NCBI RefSeq assembly: GCF_051014685.1
Contig: NW_027479671.1
Location: 17,207 to 81,206, forward strand
Length of the DNA stretch: 64,000 nucleotides
Direction of reading: 5' to 3'
From: Ptiloglossa arizonensis
Lineage: Eukaryota; Arthropoda; Insecta; Hymenoptera; Colletidae
Part shown: positions 1-11,654 of the stretch, piece after piece
Layout: each line of letters starts with the position of its first letter
Position numbering within the stretch: position 1 is the first letter of the stretch
Notes under the pieces: model-generated
Database searches by the model: none
What the model saw: only the letters and a program-made list of their open reading frames with translations
Told to the model about the DNA's origin: nothing
Position numbers and translations under genes: made by a program

Positions 1-176
1 CAGTTGTTGGTTTCGAGTATCAGACCAGCGAAAATATTGATGGTTTCTCAAGCATGCCTTAACTTCAAACTTCCATATCTCGCGAACGGATTGACGAACT
101 CGAGAAATTCCTGTTGCATCTGAAAGTAGAATCTCCCCCGATCAAATGGTATGTGTATTTTTCCCCTAGGCATTTG

Positions 177-353
177 TAGTTATTGGTTTCGAGTATCAGA
201 CTTGCGAAAATTTTGATGGTTTCTCAACCATTCCTTAACTACCAACTCCCATATCTCGCGAACGGATTGACGAACTCGAGAAATTCCTGTTGCATGTGAA
301 AGTAGAAACTCGCCCGATGACAAAGATATGTGTGTTTTCCCCCTAGGCGTTTG
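177..353 (+). repeat. Example monomer, with anatomy
   Basis: This 177-bp copy serves as a map of the unit. Monomer positions 1-30 carry the start motif and tttcgagtatcag, followed by either acttgcg or the alternative accagcg. Positions 30-38 hold the palindrome aaaatttt. Positions 71-87 hold a CENP-B-box-like motif read on the minus strand. Positions 80-104 hold the most conserved stretch, with tcgcga (80-85), two cgaac direct repeats and ctcgag (99-104). Positions 105-135 separate the main families: aaattcctgttgcat with gtagaa, against aatttcctattgcat with gcagaa. Positions 150-177 form a variable end around cctagg (166-171). The consensus has 73 G+C of 177 and 10 CpG by hand count. Confidence 0.9.
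247..263 (-). promoter_or_regulatory. CENP-B-box-like motif (example of the common form)
   Basis: Read on the minus strand the 17 bp are gttcgcgagatatggga. The mammalian CENP-B box consensus is nTTCGnnnnAnnCGGGn, so eight of nine defined bases match and the first C of CGGG is T. The motif lies at monomer positions 71-87 and recurs in a large share of monomers. Monomers with cttccatat instead of ctcccatat have a further mismatch. Binding by any CENP-B-like protein is not shown, since the host lineage is unknown and the match may be coincidental. Confidence 0.4.
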
Positions 354-1061
354 TAGTTGTTGGTTTCGAGTATCAGACTTGCGAAAATTTTGATGGTTTC
401 TCAACCATTCCTTAACTTCAAACTCCCATATCTCGCGAACGGATTGACGAACTCGAGAAATTCCTGTTGCATCTGAAAGTAGAAACTCGCCCGATTACAA
501 CGGTATGTGTATTTTTGCCCTAGGCCATAGTAGTTATTGGATGGGAGTATCAGACTTGCGAAAATTTTGATGGTTTCTCAACCATTCCTTAACTTCAAAC
601 TCCCATATCTCGCGAACGGATTGACGAACTCGAGAACTTCCTATTGCATCTGAATGCAGAAACTCGCCCGATTACAACGGTGTGTGTATTTTTCCCCCAG
701 GCCATTGTAGTTATTGGTTTCGAGTATCAGACTTGCGAAAATTTTGATGGTTTCTCAACCATTCCTTAACCTCAAACTCCCATTTCTCGCGAACGGATTG
801 ACGAACTCGAGAAATTCCTGTTGCATGTGAAAGTAGAAAGTCGCCCGATTACAACGGTATGTGTATTTTTCTCCTAGGCCTTTGTAGTTATTGGTTTCGA
901 GTATCAGACTTGCGAAAATTTTGATGGTTTCTCAACCATTCCTTATATTCACACTTCCATATCTCGCAAACGGATTGACGAACTCGAGAATTTCCTGTTG
1001 CATCTGAAAGCAGAAACTCGCCCGATTACAACGGTGTGTGTACTTTTCCCCTAGACCAGTC

Positions 1062-3352
1062 CAGTTGTTGGTTTCGAGTATCAGACCAGCGCGAAAATAT
1101 TGATGGTTTCTCAAGCATGCCTTAACTTCAAACTTCCATATCTCGCGAACGGATTGACGAACTCGAGAAATTCCTGTTGCATCTGAAAGTAGAATCTCCC
1201 CGATCAAATGCTATGTGTATTTTTCCCCTAGGCATTTGTAGTTATTGGTTTCGAGTATCAGACTTGCGAAAATTTTGATGGTTTCTCAACCATTCCTTAA
1301 CTTCCAAATCCCATATCTCGCGAACGGATTGACGAACACGAGAAATTTTGGTTGCATCTGACGAAGAAACTCCCCCGATTACAAAGGTATGTGTATTTTT
1401 GCCCTAGGCCATAGTAGTTATTGGTTTCGAGTATCATACTTGCGAAAATTTTGATGGTTTCTCAACCATTCCTTAACTTCAAACTCCGATACCTCGCGAA
1501 CGGATTGGCGAACTCGAGAGGTTCCTGTTGCCTCTAAAAGTTGAAACTTGCCCGATTACAATGGTGTGTGTACTTCTCCCCTAGGCCGTTCCAGTTATTG
1601 GTTTCGAGTATCACACCTGCCAAAATTTTGATGGTTTCTCAACCATTCCTTAACTTCAAACTCCCATTTCTCGCGAACGGATTGACGAACTCGAGAAATT
1701 CCTGTTGCATCTGAAAGTAGACTCGCCCGATTACAACGGTATGTGTACTTTTGCCCTAGGCCATAATAGTTATTGGATTCGAGTATCAGACTTCCGAAAA
1801 TTTTGATGGTTTCTCAGTCATACCTTAACTTCAAACTCCCATACCTCGCGAACGCATTGACGAACTCGAGAAATTCCTGTTGTATCTGAAAGTAGAAACC
1901 CGCCCGATTACAACGGTATGTGCATTTTTGCCCTAGGCCATAGTAGTTATTGGTTTCGAGTATCAGACTTGCGAAATTTTGATGGTTTCTCAAGCATTCC
2001 TTAATTTCAAACTCCCATTTCTCGCGAACGATTGACGAACTCGAGAAATTCCTGTTGCATCTGAAAGTAGAAACTCGCCCGATTACAATGGTATGTGTAC
2101 TTTTCCCTAGGCCATTCCAGTTATTGGTTTCGAGAATCAGACTTGCGAAATTTTGATGATTTCTCAACCATTCCTTAACTTCAAACTCCCATATCTCGCG
2201 AACGGATTGTCGAACTCGAGAAATTCCTGTTGCATCTGAAAGCAGAAACTCGTCCGATTACAACGGTGTGTGTATTTTTGCCCTAGGCCATAGTAGTTAT
2301 TGGTTTCTAGCATCAGAATTGCGAAAATTTTGATGGTTTCTCAACCATTCCTTAACTTCAAACTCCCATATCTCGCAAACGGATTGACGAACTCGAGAAA
2401 TTCCTGCTGCATCTGAAAGTAGAAACTCGCCCGATTGCAAAGGTATGTGTATTTTTCCCCCAGGGCATAGTAGTTATTGGTTTCGAGTATCAGACTTGCG
2501 ATAATTTTGATGGTTTCTCAACCATTCCTTAACTTCACACTTACATATCTCGCGAACGGTTTGACGAACTCGAGAATTTCCTATTGCATCTGAAAGCAGA
2601 AACTCGCCGGGTTACAACGGTATGTGCATTTTTGCCCTAGGCCATAGTAGTTATTGGTTTCGAGTATCAGACTTGCGAAAATTTTGATGGTTTCTCAACC
2701 ATTCCTTAACTTCAAACTCCATTTCTCGCGAACGGATGACGAACTCGAGAAATTCCTGCTGCATCTGAAAGTAGAAACTCGCCCGATTACAATGGTATGT
2801 GTACTTTTCCCGTAGGCCATTCCAGTTATTGGTTTCGAGTATCAGACTTGCGAAAATTTTGGTGGTTTCTCAACCACTCCTTAACTTCAAACTCCCATAT
2901 CTCGCGAACGGATTGACGAACTCCAGAAATTCCTGTTGCATCTGAAAGTAGAAACTCGCCCGATTACAACGGTATGTGTATTTTCCCCTAGGCCATAGTA
3001 GTTATTGATTTCAAGTATCAGACTTGCGAAAATTGTGATGGTTTCTCAACCATTCCTTAACTTCAGACTCCCATATCTCGCGAACGGATTGACGAACTCG
3101 AGAAATTCCTGTTGCATGTGAAAGTAGAAAGTCGCCCGATTACAACGGTATGTGTATTTATCCCCTAGGCCTTTGAAGTTATTGGTTTCGAGTGTCAGAC
3201 TTGCGAAAATTTTGATGGTTTCTCAACCATTCCTTATTTTCACACTTCCATATCTCGCGAACGGATTGACGAACTCGAGAATTTCCTATTGCATCTGAAA
3301 GCAGAAACTCGCCCGTTTACAACGGTGTGTGTACTTTTCCCCTAGGCCAGTC
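1062..3352 (+). repeat. Higher-order block R, copy 1 (13 monomers, indel-rich)
   Basis: It is homologous along its length to the R copies at 5294 and 11655, but 2291 bp long against 2298 bp. I count one 2-bp insertion (accagcgcgaaaa near 1090) and nine 1-bp deletions relative to those copies, which fits the net difference of -7. The block starts with a monomer bearing gatcaaatgc and then one bearing acacgagaaattttgg. Confidence 0.88.
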
Positions 3353-4410
3353 CAGTTGTTGGTTTCGAGTATCAGACCAGCGAAAATATTGATGGTTTCT
3401 CAAGCATGCCTTAACTTCAAACTTCCATATCTCGCGAACGGATTGACGAACTCGAGAAATTCCTGTTGCATCTGAAAGTAGAATCTCCCCCGATCAAATG
3501 GTATGTGTATTTTTCCCCTAGGCATTTGTAGTTATTGGTTTCGAGTATCAGACTTGCGAAAATTTTGATGGTTTCTCAACCATTCCTTAACTACCAACTC
3601 CCATATCTCGCGAACGGATTGACGAACTCGAGAAATTCCTGTTGCATCTGAAAGTAGAAACTCGCCCGATGACAAAGATATGTGTGTTTTCCCCCTAGGC
3701 GTTTGTAGTTGTTGGTTTCGAGTATCAGACTTGCGAAAATTTTGATGTTTCTCACCATTCCTTAACTTCAAACTCCCATATCTCGCGAACGGATTGACGA
3801 ACTCGAGAAATTCCTGTTGCATCTGAAAGTAGAAACTCGCCCGATTACAACGGTATGTGTATTTTTGCCCTAGGCCATAGTAGTTATTGGATGGGAGTAT
3901 CAGACTTGCGAAAATTTTGATGGTTTCTCAACCATTCCTTAACTTCAAACTCCCATATCTCGCGAACGGATTGACGAACTCGAGAACTTCCTATTGCATC
4001 TGAATGCAGAAACTCGCCCGATTACAACGGTGTGTGTATTTTTCCCCCAGGCCATTGTAGTTATTGGTTTCGAGTATCAGACTTGCGAAAATTTTGATGG
4101 TTTCTCAACCATTCCTTAACCTCAAACTCCCATTTCTCGCGAACGGATTGACGAACTCGAGAAATTCTGTTGCATGTGAAAGTAGAAAGTCGCCCGATTA
4201 CAACGGTATGTGTATTTTTCTCCTAGGCCTTTGTAGTTATTGGTTTCGAGTATCAGACTTGCGAAAATTTTGATGGTTTCTCAACCATTCCTTATATTCA
4301 CACTTCCATATCTCGCAAACGGATTGACGAACTCGAGAATTTCCTGTTGCATCTGAAAGCAGAAACTCGCCCGATTACAACGGTGTGTGTACTTTTCCCC
4401 TAGACCAGTC
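3353..4410 (+). repeat. Higher-order block P, copy 2 (6 monomers)
   Basis: Same monomer order as the P copies at 7592 and 13953. It is 3 bp shorter through single-base deletions near 3747, 3754 and 4167. Confidence 0.9.
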
Positions 4411-5293
4411 CAGTTGTTGGTTTCGAGTATCAGACCAGCGAAAATATTGATGGTTTCTCAAGCATGCCTTAACTTCAAACTTCCATATCTCGCGAACGGA
4501 TTGACGAACTCGAGAAATTCCTGTTGCATCTGAAAGTAGAATCTCCCCCGATCAAATGCTATGTGTATTTTTCCCCTAGGCATTTGTAGTTATTGGTTTC
4601 GAGTATCAGACTTGCGAAAATTTTGATGGTTTCTCAACCATTCCTTAACTTCCAAATCCCATATCTCGCGAACGGATTGACGAACTCGAGAAATTCCTGT
4701 TGCATCTGAAAGTAGAAACTCGCCCGATGACAAAGATATGTGTGTTTTCCCCCTAGGCGTTTGTAGTTGTTGGTTTCGAGTATCAGACTCGCGAAAATTT
4801 GATGGTTTCTCAACCATTCCTTAACTTCAAACTCCCATATCTCGCGAACGGATTGACGAACTCGAGAAATTCCTGTTGCATCTGAAAGTAGAAACTTGCC
4901 CGATTACAACGGTATGTGTATTTTTGCCCTAGGCCATTGTAGTTATTGGATTCGCGTATCGGACTTGCGAAAATTTTGATGATTTCTCAACCTTTCCTTA
5001 ACTTCAAATTCCCATATCCCGCGAACGGATTGACGAACTCGAGAAATTCCTGTTGCATGTGAAAGTAGAAAGTCGCCCGATTACAACGGTATGTGTATTT
5101 TTCTCCTAGGCCTTTGTAGTTATTGGTTTCGAGTATCAGACTTGCGAAAATTTTGATGGTTTCTCAACCATTCCTTATATTCACACTTCCATATCTCGCA
5201 AACGGATTGACGAACTCGAGAATTTCCTGTTGCATCTGAAAGCAGAAACTCGCCCGATTACAACGGTGTGTGTACTTTTCCCCTAGACCAGTC
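4411..5293 (+). repeat. Higher-order block Q, copy 1 (5 monomers)
   Basis: The 883-bp block has the gatcaaatgc monomer, a ttccaaatccc monomer with gatgacaaag, a monomer with cttgcccgatt, one with ggattcgcgtatcgg, and a final ttatattcacac monomer like the one ending P. It carries a shared one-base-shorter stretch (cgcgaaaatttgatgg near 4793) also seen in the copy at 10772, so that indel is an inherited variant and not a local error. Confidence 0.9.
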
Positions 5294-7591
5294 CAGTTGT
5301 TGGTTTCGAGTATCAGACCAGCGAAAATATTGATGGTTTCTCAAGCATGCCTTAACTTCAAACTTCCATATCTCGCGAACGGATTGACGAACTCGAGAAA
5401 TTCCTGTTGCATCTGAAAGTAGAATCTCCCCCGATCAAATGCTATGTGTATTTTTCCCCTAGGCATTTGTAGTTATTGGTTTCGAGTATCAGACTTGCGA
5501 AAATTTTGATGGTTTCTCAACCATTCCTTAACTTCCAAATCCCATATCTCGCGAACGGATTGACGAACACGAGAAATTTTGGTTGCATCTGGAAGAAGAA
5601 ACTCCCCCGATTACAAAGGTATGTGTATTTTTGCCCTAGGCCATAGTAGTTATTGGTTTCGAGTATCATACTTGCGAAAATTTTGATGGTTTCTCAACCA
5701 TTCCTTAACTTCAAACTCCGATACCTCGCGAACGGATTGGCGAACTCGAGAGGTTCCTGTTGCCTCTAAAAGTTGAAACTTGCCCGATTACAATGGTGTG
5801 TGTACTTCTCCCCTAGGCCGTTCCAGTTATTGGTTTCGAGTATCACACCTGCCAAAATTTTGATGGTTTCTCAACCATTCCTTAACTTCAAACTCCCATT
5901 TCTCGCGAACGGATTGACGAACTCGAGAAATTCCTGTTGCATCTGAAAGTAGACTCGCCCGATTACAACGGTATGTGTACTTTTGCCCTAGGCCATAATA
6001 GTTATTGGATTCGAGTATCAGACTTCCGAAAATTTTGATGGTTTCTCAGTCATACCTTAACTTCAAACTCCCATACCTCGCGAACGCATTGACGAACTCG
6101 AGAAATTCCTGTTGTATCTGAAAGTAGAAACCCGCCCGATTACAACGGTATGTGCATTTTTGCCCTAGGCCATAGTAGTTATTGGTTTCGAGTATCAGAC
6201 TTGCGAAAATTTTGATGGTTTCTCAAGCATTCCTTAATTTCAAACTCCCATTTCTCGCGAACGGATTGACGAACTCGAGAAATTCCTGTTGCATCTGAAA
6301 GTAGAAACTCGCCCGATTACAATGGTATGTGTACTTTTCCCCTAGGCCATTCCAGTTATTGGTTTCGAGAATCAGACTTGCGAAAATTTTGATGATTTCT
6401 CAACCATTCCTTAACTTCAAACTCCCATATCTCGCGAACGGATTGTCGAACTCGAGAAATTCCTGTTGCATCTGAAAGCAGAAACTCGTCCGATTACAAC
6501 GGTGTGTGTATTTTTGCCCTAGGCCATAGTAGTTATTGGTTTCTAGCATCAGAATTGCGAAAATTTTGATGGTTTCTCAACCATTCCTTAACTTCAAACT
6601 CCCATATCTCGCAAACGGATTGACGAACTCGAGAAATTCCTGCTGCATCTGAAAGTAGAAACTCGCCCGATTGCAAAGGTATGTGTATTTTTCCCCCAGG
6701 GCATAGTAGTTATTGGTTTCGAGTATCAGACTTGCGATAATTTTGATGGTTTCTCAACCATTCCTTAACTTCACACTTACATATCTCGCGAACGGTTTGA
6801 CGAACTCGAGAATTTCCTATTGCATCTGAAAGCAGAAACTCGCCGGGTTACAACGGTATGTGCATTTTTGCCCTAGGCCATAGTAGTTATTGGTTTCGAG
6901 TATCAGACTTGCGAAAATTTTGATGGTTTCTCAACCATTCCTTAACTTCAAACTCCCATTTCTCGCGAACGGATTGACGAACTCGAGAAATTCCTGCTGC
7001 ATCTGAAAGTAGAAACTCGCCCGATTACAATGGTATGTGTACTTTTCCCGTAGGCCATTCCAGTTATTGGTTTCGAGTATCAGACTTGCGAAAATTTTGG
7101 TGGTTTCTCAACCACTCCTTAACTTCAAACTCCCATATCTCGCGAACGGATTGACGAACTCCAGAAATTCCTGTTGCATCTGAAAGTAGAAACTCGCCCG
7201 ATTACAACGGTATGTGTATTTTTCCCCTAGGCCATAGTAGTTATTGATTTCAAGTATCAGACTTGCGAAAATTGTGATGGTTTCTCAACCATTCCTTAAC
7301 TTCAGACTCCCATATCTCGCGAACGGATTGACGAACTCGAGAAATTCCTGTTGCATGTGAAAGTAGAAAGTCGCCCGATTACAACGGTATGTGTATTTAT
7401 CCCCTAGGCCTTTGAAGTTATTGGTTTCGAGTGTCAGACTTGCGAAAATTTTGATGGTTTCTCAACCATTCCTTATTTTCACACTTCCATATCTCGCGAA
7501 CGGATTGACGAACTCGAGAATTTCCTATTGCATCTGAAAGCAGAAACTCGCCCGTTTACAACGGTGTGTGTACTTTTCCCCTAGGCCAGTC
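5294..7591 (+). repeat. Higher-order block R, copy 2 (13 monomers)
   Basis: The 2298-bp block has the same length as the copy at 11655 and is nearly identical to it. Diagnostic monomers carry acacgagaaattttgg, gagaggttcctgttgcc, ctcagtcataccttaac and attgtcgaactcgag, and the block ends with a ccttattttcacac monomer. Confidence 0.92.
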
Positions 7592-8652
7592 CAGTTGTTG
7601 GTTTCGAGTATCAGACCAGCGAAAATATTGATGGTTTCTCAAGCATGCCTTAACTTCAAACTTCCATATCTCGCGAACGGATTGACGAACTCGAGAAATT
7701 CCTGTTGCATCTGAAAGTAGAATCTCCCCCGATCAAATGGTATGTGTATTTTTCCCCTAGGCATTTGTAGTTATTGGTTTCGAGTATCAGACTTGCGAAA
7801 ATTTTGATGGTTTCTCAACCATTCCTTAACTACCAACTCCCATATCTCGCGAACGGATTGACGAACTCGAGAAATTCCTGTTGCATCTGAAAGTAGAAAC
7901 TCGCCCGATGACAAAGATATGTGTGTTTTCCCCCTAGGCGTTTGTAGTTGTTGGTTTCGAGTATCAGACTTGCGAAAATTTTGATGGTTTCTCAACCATT
8001 CCTTAACTTCAAACTCCCATATCTCGCGAACGGATTGACGAACTCGAGAAATTCCTGTTGCATCTGAAAGTAGAAACTCGCCCGATTACAACGGTATGTG
8101 TATTTTTGCCCTAGGCCATAGTAGTTATTGGATGGGAGTATCAGACTTGCGAAAATTTTGATGGTTTCTCAACCATTCCTTAACTTCAAACTCCCATATC
8201 TCGCGAACGGATTGACGAACTCGAGAACTTCCTATTGCATCTGAATGCAGAAACTCGCCCGATTACAACGGTGTGTGTATTTTTCCCCCAGGCCATTGTA
8301 GTTATTGGTTTCGAGTATCAGACTTGCGAAAATTTTGATGGTTTCTCAACCATTCCTTAACCTCAAACTCCCATTTCTCGCGAACGGATTGACGAACTCG
8401 AGAAATTCCTGTTGCATGTGAAAGTAGAAAGTCGCCCGATTACAACGGTATGTGTATTTTTCTCCTAGGCCTTTGTAGTTATTGGTTTCGAGTATCAGAC
8501 TTGCGAAAATTTTGATGGTTTCTCAACCATTCCTTATATTCACACTTCCATATCTCGCAAACGGATTGACGAACTCGAGAATTTCCTGTTGCATCTGAAA
8601 GCAGAAACTCGCCCGATTACAACGGTGTGTGTACTTTTCCCCTAGACCAGTC
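7592..8652 (+). repeat. Higher-order block P, copy 3 (6 monomers)
   Basis: 1061 bp, the same order and length as the P copies at 1, 9711 and 13953. The first monomer carries the diagnostic gaaaatattg and gatcaaatgg. Confidence 0.92.
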
Positions 8653-9710
8653 CAGTTGTTGGTTTCGAGTATCAGACCAGCGAAAATATTGATGGTTTCT
8701 CAAGCATGCCTTAACTTCAAACTTCCATATCTCGCGAACGGATTGACGAACTCGAGAAATTCCTGTTGCATCTGAAAGTAGAATCTCCCCCGATCAAATG
8801 CTATGTGTATTTTTCCCCTAGGCATTTGTAGTTATTGGTTTCGAGTATCAGACTTGCGAAAATTTTGATGGTTTCTCAACCATTCCTTAACTTCCAAATC
8901 CCATATCTCGCGAACGGATTGACGAACTCGAGAAATTCCTGTTGCATCTGAAAGTAGAAACTCGCCCGATGACAAAGATATGTGTGTTTTCCCCCTAGGC
9001 GTTCGTAGTTGTTGGTTTCGAGTATCAGACTTGCGAAAATTTGATGGTTTCTCAACCATTCCTTAACTTCAAACTCCCATATCTCGCGAACGGATTGACG
9101 AACTCGAGAAATTCCTGTTGCATCTGAAAGTAGAAACTTGCCCGATTACAACGGTATGTGTATTTTTGCCCTAGGCCATTGTAGTTATTGGATTCGCGTA
9201 TCGGACTTGCGAAAATTTTGATGATTTCTCAACCTTTCCTTAACTTCAAATTCCCATATCCCGCGAACGGATTGACGAACTCGAGAAATTCCTGTTGCAT
9301 CTGAAAGCAGAAACTCGCCCGATTACAACGGTGTGTGTACTTTTCCGCTAGGCCATTCCAGTTGTTGGTTTCGAGTATCAGACCAGCGAAAATTTTGATG
9401 GTTTCTCAAGCATTCCTTAATTTCAAACTCCCATTTCTCGCGAACGGATTGACGAACTCGAGAAATTCCTGTTGCATCTGAAAGTAGACTCGCCCGATTA
9501 CAACGGTATGTGTATTTATCCCCTAGGCCTTTGAAGTTATTGGTTTCGAGTGTCAGACTTGCGAAAATTTTGATGGTTTCTCAACCATTCCTTATTTTCA
9601 CACTTCCATATCTCGCGAACGGATTGACGAACTCGAGAATTTCCTATTGCATCTGAAAGCAGAAACTCGCCCGTTTACAACGGTGTGTGTACTTTTCCCC
9701 TAGGCCAGTC
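8653..9710 (+). repeat. Higher-order block S (6 monomers)
   Basis: The block starts like Q (gatcaaatgc monomer, then ttccaaatccc, with the variant taggcgttcg), but after the ggattcgcgtatcgg monomer it continues with ttttccgctaggcc and a caagcattccttaattt monomer. It rejoins the end of R (ccttattttcacac). This looks like a Q-R recombinant in which most of R is missing. Confidence 0.85.
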
Positions 9711-10771
9711 CAGTTGTTGGTTTCGAGTATCAGACCAGCGAAAATATTGATGGTTTCTCAAGCATGCCTTAACTTCAAACTTCCATATCTCGCGAACGGA
9801 TTGACGAACTCGAGAAATTCCTGTTGCATCTGAAAGTAGAATCTCCCCCGATCAAATGGTATGTGTATTTTTCCCCTAGGCATTTGTAGTTATTGGTTTC
9901 GAGTATCAGACTTGCGAAAATTTTGATGGTTTCTCAACCATTCCTTAACTACCAACTCCCATATCTCGCGAACGGATTGACGAACTCGAGAAATTCCTGT
10001 TGCATGTGAAAGTAGAAACTCGCCCGATGACAAAGATATGTGTGTTTTCCCCCTAGGCGTTTGTAGTTGTTGGTTTCGAGTATCAGACTTGCGAAAATTT
10101 TGATGGTTTCTCAACCATTCCTTAACTTCAAACTCCCATATCTCGCGAACGGATTGACGAACTCGAGAAATTCCTGTTGCATCTGAAAGTAGAAACTCGC
10201 CCGATTACAACGGTATGTGTATTTTTGCCCTAGGCCATAGTAGTTATTGGATGGGAGTATCAGACTTGCGAAAATTTTGATGGTTTCTCAACCATTCCTT
10301 AACTTCAAACTCCCATATCTCGCGAACGGATTGACGAACTCGAGAACTTCCTATTGCATCTGAATGCAGAAACTCGCCCGATTACAACGGTGTGTGTATT
10401 TTTCCCCCAGGCCATTGTAGTTATTGGTTTCGAGTATCAGACTTGCGAAAATTTTGATGGTTTCTCAACCATTCCTTAACCTCAAACTCCCATTTCTCGC
10501 GAACGGATTGACGAACTCGAGAAATTCCTGTTGCATGTGAAAGTAGAAAGTCGCCCGATTACAACGGTATGTGTATTTTTCTCCTAGGCCTTTGTAGTTA
10601 TTGGTTTCGAGTATCAGACTTGCGAAAATTTTGATGGTTTCTCAACCATTCCTTATATTCACACTTCCATATCTCGCAAACGGATTGACGAACTCGAGAA
10701 TTTCCTGTTGCATCTGAAAGCAGAAACTCGCCCGATTACAACGGTGTGTGTACTTTTCCCCTAGACCAGTC
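9711..10771 (+). repeat. Higher-order block P, copy 4 (6 monomers)
   Basis: 1061 bp. It carries catgtgaaag in the second monomer, as in copy 1, where copies 2, 3 and 5 have catctgaaag. Confidence 0.92.
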
Positions 10772-11654
10772 CAGTTGTTGGTTTCGAGTATCAGACCAGC
10801 GAAAATATTGATGGTTTCTCAAGCATGCCTTAACTTCAAACTTCCATATCTCGCGAACGGATTGACGAACTCGAGAAATTCCTGTTGCATCTGAAAGTAG
10901 AATCTCCCCCGATCAAATGCTATGTGTATTTTTCCCCTAGGCATTTGTAGTTATTGGTTTCGAGTATCAGACTTGCGAAAATTTTGATGGTTTCTCAACC
11001 ATTCCTTAACTTCCAAATCCCATATGTCGCGAACGGATTGACGAACTCGAGAAATTCCTGTTGCATCTGAAAGTAGAAACTCGCCCGATGACAAAGATAT
11101 GTGTGTTTTCCCCCTAGGCGTTTGTAGTTGTTGGTTTCGAGTATCAGACTCGCGAAAATTTGATGGTTTCTCAACCATTCCTTAACTTCAAACTCCCATA
11201 TCTCGCGAACGGATTGACGAACTCGAGAAATTCCTGTTGCATCTGAAAGTAGAAACTTGCCCGATTACAACGGTATGTGTATTTTTGCCCTAGGCCATTG
11301 TAGTTATTGGATTCGCGTATCGGACTTGCGAAAATTTTGATGATTTCTCAACCTTTCCTTAACTTCAAATTCCCATATCCCGCGAACGGATTGACGAACT
11401 CGAGAAATTCCTGTTGCATGTGAAAGTAGAAAGTCGCCCGATTACAACGGTATGTGTATTTTTCTCCTAGGCCTTTGTAGTTATTGGTTTCGAGTATCAG
11501 ACTTGCGAAAATTTTGATGGTTTCTCAACCATTCCTTATATTCACACTTCCATATCTCGCAAACGGATTGACGAACTCGAGAATTTCCTGTTGCATCTGA
11601 AAGCAGAAACTCGCCCGATTACAACGGTGTGTGTACTTTTCCCCTAGACCAGTC
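10772..11654 (+). repeat. Higher-order block Q, copy 2 (5 monomers)
   Basis: 883 bp, nearly identical to 4411-5293. One private change is atatgtcgcgaac near 11024. Confidence 0.92.

Larger units (their letters stand above)
1..1061 (+). repeat. Higher-order block P, copy 1 (6 monomers)
   Basis: The block opens with a diagnostic monomer carrying gaaaatattgatgg, caagcatgcc and gatcaaatgg. Monomers with ccttaactaccaac and gatgacaaag, one with ggatgggagtatcag, one with ccttaacctcaaac and one with ccttatattcacac follow. It has the same order and length (1061 bp) as the copies at 7592, 9711 and 13953. Its second monomer has catgtgaaag, like the 9711 copy and unlike the other copies. Confidence 0.9.

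Noticed and set aside
177..353. Palindromes aaaatttt, ctcgag, tcgcga and cctagg as protein-binding operators
   Set aside because: Each is only 6-8 bp, common by chance, and conserved in the same way as the flanking sequence. They would predict a restriction ladder of 177 bp, but nothing shows regulation.
180..404. Family of minus-strand open frames of about 74 residues (also 3532-3822, 7771-7995, 9890-10114, 14132-14356 and others) as a repeated small gene
   Set aside because: They are translations of the satellite itself in a frame kept open by the 177-bp period. Length depends on single-base variants, there is no conserved start context or gene boundary, and the same sequence in neighbouring monomers is closed.
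4785..4805. One-base-shorter cgaaaatttgatgg near 4793 as a consensus error
   Set aside because: The same variant is present in sibling copies near 9040, 11153, 15404 and 16277, so it is an inherited difference.
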